Positions 34,951 to 48,400 of a stretch of DNA of 64,000 nucleotides are shown here, one piece after another. The notes below the pieces were generated by a model. It made no database searches. It was not told the DNA's origin and worked only from the letters and a program-made list of their open reading frames with translations. Origin of the DNA: Aphidius gifuensis (lineage: Eukaryota; Arthropoda; Insecta; Hymenoptera; Braconidae). Position numbers and translations under genes: made by a program. Where the stretch lies: positions 20,932,537 through 20,996,536 of the forward strand of contig NC_057791.1 in NCBI RefSeq assembly GCF_014905175.1. The letters are read 5' to 3'. Within the stretch, counting starts at the first letter, position 1. Each line of letters begins with the position of its first letter.

Positions 34951-35747
34951 ATGAAACTTCAACACGCAATTGAATTTTTACTCGTCATTTGTATTTTGGT
35001 AATTTATATTATTTAAATAATATTATTTCAGAAGAAACATTAATACATTATTTTAATTTATTACAGTGTCAGGTATTGTCATCACCAGTAAATAATTTCC
35101 ATAATTATGATCCAAATTCAATTGATCAAAATGAAAAAATATTAAAATTATTATATCGTCTAGTTTATCACACTGAAAATAGAATAATTCGTTTAAAAAA
35201 TGAAGAAAGAATACGATTTGATAATAAAGTTGATGATGATTTAAAAAATATTACTGTTAAAGATATCTTACAAGAAGATAATGATACATTTGACATAAAA
35301 GATAGAATATTTGTTGATATTATAGGAGAAAAAAATTTAGATAATGATAAATTAAAAGATCTAATTACAGTTGATAAATTAAATCAAAATAAAAATATAT
35401 CAGCGCTATTTCGATCACTTCCAAATGATGATAATCAACATGAAGAAAAATTTATAAATTCAACTCAACGATTATTTCAAGATGATAATAATAATTCAAC
35501 AAAAATAAATATCATTGTTGGCATTGATGATAAATTAAATTCACAAAATCAAACAAATTCTTCATTAATAAATCATGAAACAATTGATATACAACCAAGA
35601 GCTTTAAAATTAGTTCAAGATAATAAATCATCAGCATTAAATGATAATAATTCAATAACAAATTCACTATTAGAAATGAAATTTGATGATGTTGCTAATA
35701 ATCTTATTGATGTTCTTCGAACAACAACAAAACCAAAAATTTTATAA
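34951..35747 (+). CDS. Secreted Asp/Asn-rich protein, unknown family
   Basis: Exons 34951-34998 and 35067-35747 give 242 aa. The signal peptide is split by a phase 0 intron (MKLQHAIEFLLVICIL / CQVLSS). The mature chain is acidic and rich in Asp, Asn, Leu, Ile and Lys, with a leucine-rich stretch (KILKLLYRLVYHTENRIIRL) that may form a helix. It has several N-glycosylation sequons (NIT, NST, NQT, NSS) and no Cys. Nothing recognisable. The phase 0 signal exon links it to the next five genes. Confidence 0.6.
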
Positions 35748-36218
35748 ATAATTTATAAAATAAATGTATTGAATAAAAATAAAAAATTATAATAATAAAC
35801 ACATTGTTTTACTTTTACTTTTATTTTGCATCATAAAAATATTTTTTATTGTTTATTTTATACATGTGCTCTTATCGTTTTCATAAGTTAATTAAGTACC
35901 TTGTCAAGGTAACCGTTATTAAAAAAATTATAATAATAATAAAGAGCAAAAAGAAAAAAAAAAAAAACAATAAAGAAAATGAATAAAATTAAAAACAAAA
36001 TTAAAGAGGTAAAAAAAAAACAAAACAAAATGAATAGAAACTATTAGAATTTTAATATTTTCATTATAATTGTCTTGAGTTATTATAAGCGATTATTTAA
36101 TGTACACAAATAATATTTATTTAGATACCCAAATCAAGTGTTAAATGACATTTAGATATGACTTTATATAACGTCATGCATTTATATATTTAAAAACTGA
36201 CTAATCCATATTGTAATC

Positions 36219-36883
36219 ATGATGTCGTTGTTTCCAATATGCATAACACTTGTTGGTCTCTTTGTTAAATCAGTATGTATAATTATTATTATTAATAAAC
36301 TAATGATAATTATTTTTAAAAAAATATATATTTTTTACAGAGAGCTGAATGTTATTGTGGAGCTGATAGTCTTTTGAATGATTTAAATTATCGAGTTGAT
36401 CGTGTTGATGAAATTATTGATATTATTCAAAAACGATACAACACACATACACAACAACAGTACAATTATGAACAAGCCATTGAAAGAGCAAAAACTGTAT
36501 TAAATAAATTGGACAATATGAAAACAAATACTGATGATGATGATGATAATGATGATGATGATAGTGACGGTAATTTATTATTGAAAATATTATATAAAAT
36601 TAATAGGTAGATTAATAAAAATTGATTATTTAAATTGTTATTTTTTTGTTTAGATACAAATGATTCATCAAGCTTACCATGGCAACAAGATACGATAATT
36701 GATGGAGAAAAAAATAATCCATTAACACGAAGATTTATAAAAGAAGATGGTAAAAAATGGAATAAACAATTTTACAAAGCATTTGCAAAAGTATTAGAAA
36801 AAGAATTTGTTAAACAACCTGCTATACATGAACATTTAGGTGATAATTTTGATGTTCACAAGTACGTTGTCAAAGAAGAATAA
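36219..36883 (+). CDS. Small secreted protein with Asp tract, unknown family
   Basis: Exons 36219-36272, 36341-36569 and 36654-36883 give 170 aa; the first intron is phase 0. Signal peptide MMSLFPICITLVGLFVKS, then RAECYCGADSLLNDL with two close Cys. A predicted helical stretch (about 30-70), an Asp-rich tract (36532-36567) and a C-terminal charged domain (LTRRFIKEDGKKWNKQFYKA) follow. TATATAA near 36163 may be its TATA box. NPLTRRF resembles VPLTRRS of the next gene, hinting at common origin or a shared processing site. Family unknown. Confidence 0.6.
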
Positions 36884-37574
36884 TAAAGAATAAAAAATAT
36901 ATATATATATTATAAGTTATATAACAATAAAAAAATTAACTAATAATAATAAAATTATAAAACAACAAATTTGTTTATTTAATTTTAAAAATTACGAGTC
37001 AATAAAATGAAATAACAAAAAAAAAAAGTAAAAAAAGAAAAAAAAAAAGTAAAATAACAAACAAAATTAATAAAACTATAATGATAATATCAAATTTCAC
37101 AGTCAGCCTTGATTAAATAACAATAAAAAATAATAAAATAAATAATAATAAAGTAAATGAATCAAATCAATGAGAAAAAGTATTGGTTAAAAAAATAATA
37201 TAATTTCATGTATTTCAGTTGACGAGTTTGGTTGAATCAGTCAACTGATTTTTTTCATTATATATTATATTTAATATTACTGTACTATTTGTTAAACATT
37301 TAACGGTACTAAGTGTAAATTTAATACTGAGTATATATATTTTTTGTTGTTTGTTGTTTGTTTGTTTTATTTTATTTTTTTCGTTACACAGTAATATCGT
37401 TAACAGTTAATATTATAAATATATATAACGACTATTGTCGTTTCAAAGTGTTAAACTATATAAAGAACTTGAAATATAATATTTTTCTTCAATAAAGAAA
37501 GACTCATTGATTGTGAATAACAAAGTTTATTAATTTATTTTATTGTTGCTATTGCCAGCTATCCTAATATTATC
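36884..37574. other. Intergenic spacer
   Basis: AT-rich with T/G runs (37343-37372). ACTATATAAAG near 37456 is a likely TATA box for the gene at 37575. Confidence 0.4.
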
Positions 37575-38452
37575 ATGAAACTCCCAACAATTAATATTAT
37601 TATTGTTATTGGTTTAAATTTTTTAACATCTATTTTGGCATCTCATGTAAGCTCTGATGTAAATTATTAAATCATCACAATATTAAATAAAATATAAAGC
37701 GCGAAAATTATTTTTTGTCTGTACTCTTTTAGCATGATCATTTGGGACATTATCAAAAAAAATATGGTTCAAATGAATTGAGATCAAAACCAACTAAATA
37801 TAGTCAAGAGGTAATTTATTTAATAATAATAAATTTATAAAAGTTGAATTAAATATTATTATTAATTTATTTACAGGGTGAAACTGTTATTGAAAATAAA
37901 AATGTAAACATTATTGTTAATGTTGATCCGAAAGATGTTGCTGCTGAGCTATGGAAATTAATTGAAGAACATATTGATGTACCATTAACAAGAAGATCAT
38001 TTACATCAAATTATATTATTGAAGATTTAGAAAAAATTGTTGTACCAATTATACAACCAACTCGTCGTTCAGCAACATCACCATTTCAGCTGGCTGATGC
38101 ATTGGATCGTGTTACAAGAAGAGCATTGAATAATAATTCAAATGTTAATATCAATGCTAGTATTGATAGGGAAATTTTAACAAGAGATATTGTTACTAAA
38201 ATGATGAAAAAATTAAAAATAATAACTAATTTCACTAAGAAAAAAAATGCAATGGCTAATAAAATTCATGATAACAATGACGATGATGATAATGATGATG
38301 ACGATGATGCAAATAATGCAAAAGAAGATTTAAAAGAAAATAAAAAAAAATTAAATCGAAATAGTCGAAGAATGCAATCAAATATTCGTGATGATGAATA
38401 TATAAATTTTAATTTAAGAATATTAAAAAGTTCACTTCTTGATATAATATAA
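37575..38452 (+). CDS. Secreted protein with Asp tract and basic motifs, unknown family
   Basis: Exons 37575-37646, 37733-37810 and 37877-38452 give 241 aa; both introns are phase 0. The signal peptide (MKLPTINIIIVIGLNFLTSILA) is followed by a His-containing stretch (HDHLGHYQKKYG). A predicted alpha/beta segment follows (VNIIVNVDPKDVAAELWKLI), then LTRRSF, PTRRSA and VTRRAL dibasic sites. An Asp/Asn run (38271-38320) precedes a basic C-terminus. Repeated xTRRx sites may be proprotein-convertase cleavage points. No Cys. No family recognised. Confidence 0.6.
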
Positions 38453-38943
38453 ATTAAATCAATTAATTATCATAAATTATAATTTAAATTATTAAATAAT
38501 AATAATATGTATTATTTACATTTTTAATGTAAAGCAAAAAAAAAAAAATTAATTTGTCAAGATAAAATTATTTTATGTTCAAAAAAAAAAGGAAAAAAAA
38601 AAAACAAAAAAACAATTTCGTTGGTTCATTTAAAATTTGATAATAATAAACGTTGCTTTTATTGCAGGCATATTTACATTAATGACAATTTCACGGATTT
38701 AATACAAATTGATTTTTTTTTTTTTTTTCGTTTTGTTTTTTTTTTTTATTGCTAATAACATTGATTTTATAGATTACTATTTAAGATTACAGCTATTTTA
38801 TGTGAGTCGAGACATGAATATATGCAACAACTCTAGAATCATTTGGCTATACCTGTTTGTCCAATAGCACTGTCAATTTCCTACATTAAACAACAACAAC
38901 AGCAACAACAACAACAACATCATCATCATTATCAGCAACAATA
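38453..38943. other. Intergenic spacer with CAA/CAT repeats
   Basis: AT-rich. A CAA/CAG/CAT microsatellite (38890-38943) runs right up to the next start codon. Confidence 0.4.
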
Positions 38944-39697
38944 ATGGCTAAAATAATACAACTGGTTCCAGTTTTGGTATATAAAAATGATAATTATATT
39001 ATCAAAAATCATGGCAATTATAATATAAATTAATAATTATTAATTTTTTTATTATTTTTAGACAATGTTAATTGTTCTATCAGGCGTTGAATGCTCATCA
39101 CCAGTATCAGCACATGACAATGCTGTTATTCAATTGGCAAAATCAATAAAAAGTATTGAGCTATTATTACGAGAATCAAATAGTCATTTAAAAAAAATGG
39201 CATCACGTGTGAGTGAAGGAGCAGATAGAAGTGGAATGGATCAAGTAAGTTTTAAATGAATAAAAAAATCGAAATAATTAAAATTAAAATGATTAAATTA
39301 AATTTCACAGACAATATTAAGAACAGCTAGACCAGTTGCATCAGGTGCTAGATCAGCCTCAGGTTATAGAACTGTATATAGATCAAAATTAGAAAGAATT
39401 GATGATTCACAAGCAAAATTAGCTGATGATACAAAATCAACAGCATCATCAAGAGTTAAACGACCAGCATCAAATGATAATGATTCAAGTAAAACAATTG
39501 ATCAAATAAAACAAGAACGAGGTCACAAAGGTGATGATGTACTTGCAGCAATAAATACAATGATCAAAAGAAGATATAATGATAATAATATCAATACAAA
39601 TACTAATATAAATACTAATGAAGAGCGAAGAGATGATAATACAACAGAAAATAATGACAATAATGACAGTAATGGTAAACGTGATAGAAAATATTGA
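38944..39697 (+). CDS. Secreted protein with heptad-like helix, unknown family
   Basis: Exons 38944-38976, 39062-39244 and 39311-39697 give 200 aa; both introns are phase 0. Signal peptide (MAKIIQLVPVLTMLIVLSGVEC, split by intron 1). Residues about 33-60 (LAKSIKSIELLLRESNSHL) have heptad spacing and could form a coiled coil. The rest is Ser/Arg/Asp/Asn-rich with RVKRP and IKRRY basic sites. No domain recognised. Confidence 0.6.
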
Positions 39698-39981
39698 AAA
39701 AAAAAAAACAAAATTAACGGCAAAGTATATGTTTCATTGAAGTAGATTTAATAAATAAATAATTAATGAGAAAATCGATTGAATAATTATTTTGTTTTGT
39801 TATAATTATCAACACCTATTGTAAATTAATTGATAATCGACAAGCCTAACTTTTATCAATTATTTATATTCAAACTATTGTATTATATCAATATGAATAA
39901 TTTTCATTATAAAAAAAAAAACGTATATATAATAGTTGAAAATTATGTTTGTTAATTTTAGTTGGATTTAATTTTTTAATA

Positions 39982-41393
39982 ATGTTTAAAGTAAATGTGC
40001 TTATTCTATTTGTTACTGCACTATTTTGTGCATTGGTAAATTTTTTTTATTATTATATTTATTAACTCACCAATATGGTTTTTCGTCACAGCTCAATTAG
40101 ATCAGCATCAAGTTGATAAATTGATGTTGAAATATAAATATTTAAATTTTTTTATTTAGTCAGCATGTGTACTGAAAAAGAAAGGAAAAAAAAATTAAAC
40201 ATAATTAATAATTTTTTCAGACAATTTCACAAGTTGAAGGAACAGTAAAATATGTTCATCCAAGTCGTCGAAATGCAAATGCAAATTCAAACACAAATAC
40301 TAATTCAAATACAAATTCAAATCGTAATAAAAATAGACGAAATGCTAATGACGGCATTAGCAATGATGTAAGTTTATTAAAATGTATTGTAGTATTATTT
40401 TTTTATCAATAATAATAATAAATTATTGTTATTCAGACATTATTATCACCTGAATCATCATGTGTTGAAGAAAAAACTGTTGCTGCAGCAATGGCAGCAG
40501 CAGAAGCAACAAAAACAATAGCAACAGCATTGCTTCAAGATTTGAGTGAAACAACTGGTGATGCTGTTGCTGTGGCAGTATTAAGAATATTATCAGATAA
40601 AAAAAGACGACCATCAAGAAGAAGTATTAAAGCTGCAGCTCGTGGTGCTGTTATTACTGCAGCAACTCGAAGAAATTCAAATATTAATAGTAATACAAAT
40701 ATTAATACAAATTTCAATTCAATTGGTAAAAAACAACCACAACCACAACAACTACAACAACAACAACTAAGAAAACCAAAACGTATGGGTAGACCAACGG
40801 CAACTGGATATATATATCGTAATTAAAAAAATTTATTAATATATTTATCAATTAATATAATATAATTATTATAAATTTAATTAATTTATATATATATTTT
40901 TTCGTTTAGAACGTCCAAATGAAGCACTAATTCTAGGCCCAATATCGTATGGAAAATTAAAAGGATATGTAAATAAATTAGATCTTGGATCTTTAAATGC
41001 AGAAAGTGATTATTTTGGAATGCCAATGGAAGGCACTGGTGGCTTTGATCATCAAGGTGATATCTATTATGATAGTCTAGAGGATGAAGATGATGATGAA
41101 GATGAAGATGAAGATGCTGATGATAATGATAAAAATGATGATAGTTCGAATAAGGAAAAAGATGAGGCTGTTGATGCTTCTCCTGAGGATAAACATGTAT
41201 TATTTTTTTTTTCTTTGTTTATCTCAATTTAAATTAAATAAAAAAATATATATATTTTTTTTCTTTTGATAGACCAATTAATAATAATGTCTTTTTTTTC
41301 TTTTAGCCAACTCGAGTGAAAAATAAAAATATCAACATCAATACAAATTTCAATAGCAGAAGAGGTGTTTATACTCCTGGTCGTTTATACTAA
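39982..41393 (+). CDS. Secreted protein, paralogue A of an Ala-rich helix family
   Basis: Exons 39982-40035, 40221-40367, 40437-40818, 40910-41196 and 41307-41393 give 318 aa. Signal peptide MFKVNVLILFVTALFCA. An Asn/Thr/Ser repeat (NANSNTNTNSNTNSN, exon 2) precedes an Ala-rich amphipathic helix region (AAAMAAAEATKTIATALLQD then LSETTGDAVAVAVLRILSDK), a basic/Gln stretch, an acidic tract (41080-41130) and a final exon ending GRLY. Exon 2 is 147 nt, phase 0 at both ends, exactly as in the next gene, which also has the LSETxxDAV helix. They are tandem duplicates. Function unknown. Confidence 0.65.
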
Positions 41394-41871
41394 TCGAATG
41401 TTATATTTAAAAAAATAAAATATATAAATAAATAATCTGAGCTAAATTTCGATGTAATGAACAGAAAAAAATAAATATTATTCGAAAATATTTATATGGA
41501 AGTTTAATTATTACTATTGCCTATTTAGCAAAAAATTAAAAATTTATTAATGAGTAATTTGATAATGAAAAAAGTAATTAATTTGTCCAATGAATTTAGA
41601 AATTGTTTTTTTTTTTTTTTTTAAATAAATTAGAATTTTTTAATTTTTAATTATTATTCTGTCAATAATTATACGGAAAATTTCTTATCAAGGATTATAG
41701 TGTTTCGATGAAAATGTTGATTGACAAGCTGAATATTGAAAATTGTATGGAAATCATAGTTAAATGATTAAAATACATTTGCGAATAATATAAAAGCATT
41801 GTGGTAAGATGAAAATTATTCACAACGTTAGAAAAAAAAAAAAAAAAAACTATTTAACTTGTTAATTTAAA
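41394..41871. other. Intergenic spacer
   Basis: AT-rich. TATAAAAG at about 41789-41796 is a likely TATA box for the gene at 41872. Confidence 0.4.
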
Positions 41872-42948
41872 ATGGAACAGTCATTGTTGATATTGCTATG
41901 TTTTGTCTCAATAATTGGGGTAATTATAAATTGACATATTTAACAAATAATAATAATTTATATACCTACATAATTAAAATTGAATTTTACTTGATGTAAA
42001 TCAGCGAATAAATTATTTTCTTTGTCCTTGAATTGGTTGACGTAATCTCCATTTGTTCTCATCATGAAAAATAATAAATATATATATTTTAATTATAAAT
42101 TTTGTGATAAATTTTTAGGATAGTTTTGGTACAATATTAAATAGTCAACGTGATATTGTTCGTCGAAGTTCTAATTCAAATATTAATACAAATATAAATG
42201 TAAATCATAATCGTAAATTAAAAAAATCAAGTGAAGAAACTCCTCATCTTCCTAATGTAGAAGACGTGAGTAATTTAAATAATATTATATATTTTTTTAC
42301 CTTTTTTTAATTTGTTATTATGACCAAGACAATATTAACATTATCAAGGAATCCAATGAAACAATGAGCGGTGAAAGAATTGGAATTATTTCCGATGAAA
42401 ATTTTGATAATGAAAAATTATTGGTAACAGCTGCAGCAACAGCAGCAGCAGATGCATCAAAAGTTATTGCTGAATTATTGATCAATGAATTGAGTGAAAC
42501 AATATCTGATGCTGTTGGTGAAGCTGTTGCTAAAATATTATTAAGTAAAAAAAAAAGTTTAACAAAAGCAACAGCTAAAGCATTAATTTCAAGAAGAAGT
42601 CAAAGTACAAATAGCAATGTTAATGTTAATAATAATCACCATCGAAAACCAGTTGAACCAATTGAATCATCTGAAAATTTTAAAGGTAATTAAACACATA
42701 TTTTTTGAATTAAATTATTAATATTATAAAAATAATAATCTTGTGATTTTTTAGATGACAATGATGATTTTGATAATAAATTAATAACGAAAAAAAAACA
42801 ACTTGCCAGGTGGCCAGATGATGATACACATTATGGTGAAAAAAAAATTAATAATGAGTTGAAAGATGATTGTGGCAATCCATTAAAAAAACGTGCAAAT
42901 TCTCGACGATGTTTCAAGAGACTAATCCAACAGCTTTTCTTTGAATAA
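41872..42948 (+). CDS. Secreted protein, paralogue B of an Ala-rich helix family
   Basis: Exons 41872-41919, 42119-42265, 42349-42685 and 42755-42948 give 241 aa. Signal peptide MEQSLLILLCFVSIIG. Exon 2 carries a SNSNINTNINVN repeat. Exon 3 carries the shared helix module (AAATAAADASKVIAELLINE then LSETISDAVGEAVAKILL). The last exon holds two Cys (DDCGNPLKK, SRRCFKR). Exon 3 begins at the AG at 42347-42348. An earlier AG (42325-42326) aligns better with the start of the equivalent exon in paralogue A but leads to a frameshift and stop. The acidic tract of paralogue A is reduced here. Function unknown. Confidence 0.62.
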
Positions 42949-45402
42949 AATATATAAACTCAATTAGAACTGAAAAAAAAAGCAGTTTTTTTCACATGAG
43001 TTAATAATGATTTTGATGATTAAAATATTAAAAAAATATACTTACATTTGTGAGTTAAATTATTTAATAAAGTTTAAACAATTACTGAATTATTGTTAAT
43101 GTTTTTTTTTTTTTTATATATAGTTATGGCACAGGCCTTTTTCTTTTTTTTTTAAATGTATAAACAAAGTACAGTATTTATTATAATTTAAAACAATATT
43201 ATAATAATAAAATACGTAGGATTAACACACTCTTGAATCAGTCTCAATCCTTGAATTAATAAAAATTACAATATTTTTATGCTTCTTCCTTTTTCTTAAT
43301 AACAATACTTTTTTTTTTTTTTTACAACATCCTTTAGCCACTAATTCAAAAATAATTTCCTTTACGTATATTTGTTTTTTTCAATGTTTTCGAAGGTACA
43401 TTAGTGATGCATTTTTGTATCGACAAAAAATTTAATAATAATTATTTAAAATTTTTAAAAAACACTCAGCCAGAATTTTTAACTGTCTTTTTTTTCTTTC
43501 AATTAAAATTTGATAGATTATTTAAAATATAATATAAAATAAATTGAATTACATAATTTTTTATACATGTTAAAAATATTATTAATTATTTCTTAATTTT
43601 GTAATTAAAAAAAATGATTAAGAAATGAAAAATATATTTTAATTTTTTTTTTAACTTATTACGAAAATAATATTATGCAAGTTTTGCCTAATTATAAGTG
43701 TGCATGTATTTTTTTTTTTATTTTCTTTTTATTTTTTTTATTAATTGATATTATTTTTTAAGGACTAGCAATTATGGTTTTTATTTTTTTCTTAAAATAT
43801 ATATGTATTCGAGAAACATGTAAATTGGCATTGAAGTTTTTCCTTCTCGTTTTTAATATTTAATATATTTATCACTATTTATTATTAATATTATCAATGC
43901 TTATGTTGTTGTTGATTAATTATTATGACTTATTGATCATATGATATTCTAAAATATTTTATAGTGAAATTCTGTGATGCATAAACTCTTCAAGAGTTTT
44001 GAATAATAATAAAATTTGTTGTATGTTTTTTTTTTCTTTAATATTTAATAATGACATTTAAATTGTTCAATTTATTTTTATTGTTAAACTTTGGAACCAT
44101 TAATTTTAACAATGATAATAAAAATATTTAAATGCTCAATTATATAATAGTGACTAATATTTAATTACGGCAGTGTTTTATGATGGTCAGACTTTGTTTG
44201 AGAAAAAAAAAAAATCATTGTAAACATTCAAAATTGTAAAAAAGTTATGTAAAAAAAATTGTCTATAATTATTATCAATTGATTTTTAAAATATTGGTTC
44301 CGCAGTATTTTCGTTTTCGTTAAGTATTTATTCTTTTTTTTTCTGTTTTAATTTTTTTTTTTAGAAATTAGTTTGGTAAATATTATTGTACTATTGTATT
44401 TACAAGTGCAGAAAAAAATGTATAATATTTTAATAATTAATATTTAATTATGGTTACTACGTATGAGCAGCCAGCAGTTTTATAAAACTTGCAGTACTCT
44501 AACAATCACAATTTTATCAATATATAATAATTATTTATGAAAAAAAAAAAATAGTCACACGAACAACAACATCAACAACAATAACAATAACATTTGGAGC
44601 AGTAGAAAAATTCATCATAAGTTAATGCTACTGCTTTTTTTAAAACGGCTTTTATCAAAACTTAGGAGAACGAAAGTAATTTAGTATTTTCCACACTAAA
44701 TTATAATAGAAAATGTTATTCGATATAATTTTTTTTTTTTTTTTTTTTAAATATCAATATGTTACTTGCCAATTATTTTCGTTTTTTTATATCTTAATAG
44801 TTTTGTTGTATTTTTTTTATTAATTACAACTTTTCTTGTACCCGTAGAAAAAAAAAAATCTTAATTTTTTAAAAATTTTTAATCAAAACTGACATGTTTT
44901 GTCGGTAGCACCGTTAATCTTAGGCTTTAAAAAAAATTATTATTTTATCGTTACTGATGCACGTTGTTTTTAATTATTAGAAAAATTATTTAAACTTTTT
45001 TTTTTTTCTAATTAACTTTCTCTGCAATCAATTGAGAGTAAAAAAATAAAAAAATTTATATTCTCATACTCACAGAGGTGAATAATTATTCTTAGTGGCA
45101 ATACTTATATTTAATAATTATTATTTATAAAATAGATACTATTAAAACTGATGAGAATATAATATATGAGTAGATATAATTACGTAATTACCACTGTAGC
45201 TAAAATAATAATATAATAATAATATAAAAGCATGAGTGTCACGTACAGTAGTTAATTGAGCTCACTTGCATTTAAAAAAAAAAAAACTACTATATTATCG
45301 TGTGTGGTTTTTTGTTTTTATAATAATATTAAAATTATTATTATATATTTTAAAACTATTTTAGATTTTTATTTCTTTTTGTTATACGTACGTGAAAATA
45401 TT
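42949..45402. other. Convergent intergenic region / OATP 3' UTR
   Basis: AT-rich 2.4 kb between the last plus-strand gene and the stop codon of the minus-strand OATP gene. Probably holds both 3' UTRs. No coding frame or RNA gene recognised. Confidence 0.5.
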
Positions 45403-48400
45403 TTAGAGGTAGCTATTATCAACGACCTGAGCCTCTTGAGACTTGAGGTTTTCCATTTCTTCAACAGAACCTGCCTCACCTGCTGTCGGTTCATCAGAAA
45501 AATTAATACTTCCTGCCTTGTACCATACAACAAGATCAACCATAAATGCAAGCAATAAAATACCACCAGTTGTACCTGTACAATAATAGTAAAAATAAAT
45601 TATAACTTTTGTTTTTGTTTTCTTTTTTTAAATTAAATTAACATACCGTGGAAAAATGTTCTAAATATATCTGAATCATATAGCCAACATGCGCCTTGTT
45701 CACCACAAGCATATTCCCAAACAAGACATGCTGAATCAACCACAGCACCATAAACAATTGGACAAGGTACATTTCCTGTTGATTATTACAAAAAATATTA
45801 TTAATATTTTGTATAATTTAAATAGGATAAATAATATAATTATTAAATTTACCAAATAAACCAATTGCAAATTGTATTAAACCCAGTGCCATTGCTTTAT
45901 CTCTTGGATCAACACATCGTAATATTAACAGCATTGAACCAACTTCACTTGTTGAATGTATAAATACAAATACAGAAAATAGTATCATATAAAGCCAAAA
46001 GTTACTACATTCAAGAGGACAATAACCATTTGTTGCTGTGTTGAAAAATTCTGTAACTGTATCATTTGATCCAATACATTGACAATCATGATACGTTGAT
46101 ATTTTTCCATCAATCATTGTAAAATTTGAACATCCTGCATGACAAGCTGAGAAATATGTTTTTTTATCAGCACCACAAATTGGACTAAATTTATTACGAT
46201 CACAATCACAGCTTGCTTCACATGTTGGCTCAAAACCAGCTATTCTGTTAATGAAAAAACATTAAATTTATAAAACATTATTTATTTATTAATCATTAAA
46301 AAATTATAGTGTATTTACCCAATTGAATTTGTTGATAAACCAGCAAAATCATCCATTGGACATCCAATAAACATTAAAACTCCCATACCAATTCCATAAG
46401 CAACAGCAGTAAATGCAATCCAACCAGCAACAAAACGAGCATTTGGTTTTATTCGAAGTATGAAAATTCCACTTATTATTATACCAAAACCCATCACGAG
46501 AATTCCTCCAACACCTATATTAATTTATCAAGTATTTATATTGAGTAAATTTATATTTAAATTATCAATAAATATTGAGTAATAATTAATTAATTACCAG
46601 AAACCATATTGGCATGATGAGCAGGTAAACGAAATTGTGTTTCTAAATATTTTGGCAAAAATGTATAAAGTCCAGCAATTGGTAAAATATGTAAAACACT
46701 ACTTGCTGTTCTAAACATGAGAATATCATTTTTCAACAATCGTTTAACAGCTTTAGGAAAATCTGTAAATAAATTGAATTATTTTATTAACAAAATAAAA
46801 TAAGAAACATTATTTTCAAAAAAAAAATAATCACGTTGTTGGTTGTTTGGTTGCATTCTTCATGTACTTGATGGTGTTTAAGTGGAAAATTGAAAAATGT
46901 GGTTTCAAGTATATATCTCAAGACTTACAAAATACCACAATACTAAAAAGGAACTTTTAAACTCATGTAAGTATATAAAAGTCGATTGTATGATATGAGA
47001 GGAATGGATAAAAGACTACATACTTCATTCCATTGGTTGAACTTGTTTTAGTATAAAATTTATCTTTACGATTATCATCATTTGCTAGAGATAATACAAT
47101 ATTTTATTAAAAAAATTATTATAAAATTAAATAAATATAAAAATATTTAATCAATTTAAATTACTAATAAATAAATAAATGAAATAACATAAGATGGAGA
47201 ATAAATCCATCTTATTTTCATTTTTTTTTTGTTACAGTAAAAAAAAGCGAAAGGAAGAAAAAGTAGAGAGTTGAACATTTTAATCGTTTGGCAATCTCTA
47301 TTTGGAATATTTCCAGCAAGATATTACAGAATGTATAAATAAAATAATCAATTGGTATAATAGAATAAAAATAACCGAGGTGTAGTTTAATACAAGAGAC
47401 AACTGACAAAAAAAAAGAATAAAAAGATAAAACAACAGAGTTGTGTGTTGTTTTGTTCTTTTAAATTTTATTGCAACAGCACGATTTGACCATGAACTTG
47501 CTTTGCAATTTGCGACTCGGTCAGTCACAACATAACATTATTATTAAGCCGATCCAACCAACGTATACCAAGGTCAAAAGAAACATATGTTGTTGTTGTA
47601 GTAGTAGTATCATGACAACAAGATTTATCCCTTTTATTTGTATCAATAATTCACAATGACAATCAACTACAACAGTGACTTGGTTTTGTGATATTTATCC
47701 TTATTTATTTGCATAACGAAAATATTAAAAATAAATATGTGACTCACCACGTAAGCTAGGTTTTTTTGAATCTTCAATTTTTGGCTGTGATTTACTTGAT
47801 GGAAGACGACTTGGAAAAGAAAACATGGCAAGGCTTACTAGCATTAGCATAGCAGATATCAATACTAAACCTGAAAAATTATAAATAAAAAAACCATAAA
47901 TATTTAAATATGTTGAATAAAAAAAAAGACATTCAATTTATTATAATGATAAACTGACCCAACCACCAAGCACCAACCCATCTCAGATCATTTGGTGTAA
48001 TTTGTGGATCAACTGAAAGATCAGCATAAAGCATAGTACAAACTGATCCAAGAATAAAACCAAGAGCCGGTCCAAGAATTCTAACACCAATTGTAATGGC
48101 TAAAAGAAAAATAAAAAAGAAAATTGAATAAACAATAACTTGTTTTTAAATAAATAAATATAAAAAAATAAAATATTTTATTTATAGATTTACCAAAATA
48201 CAAAGGACTCTCTCGTGAAGCAACATTGTCATCTATATAAGGAATTCCAAGTGTATAAACTGCTGTTTGTCCCATTCCTACACCCAACAGTGATACAAAA
48301 AATATACCCAATACAATTGCTGTTATTTTACTATGAATTTTTTGTTCATCTAAAAATTCACCATTACAATATTCAGGTGAATTTTTATTAATTTTTGTTG

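Noticed and set aside
47033..47096. Extra OATP exon in the 1-kb intron (complement)
   Set aside because: An acceptor and a short open stretch exist, but its donor phase would create a stop at the start of the next exon, and the family needs no residues there.
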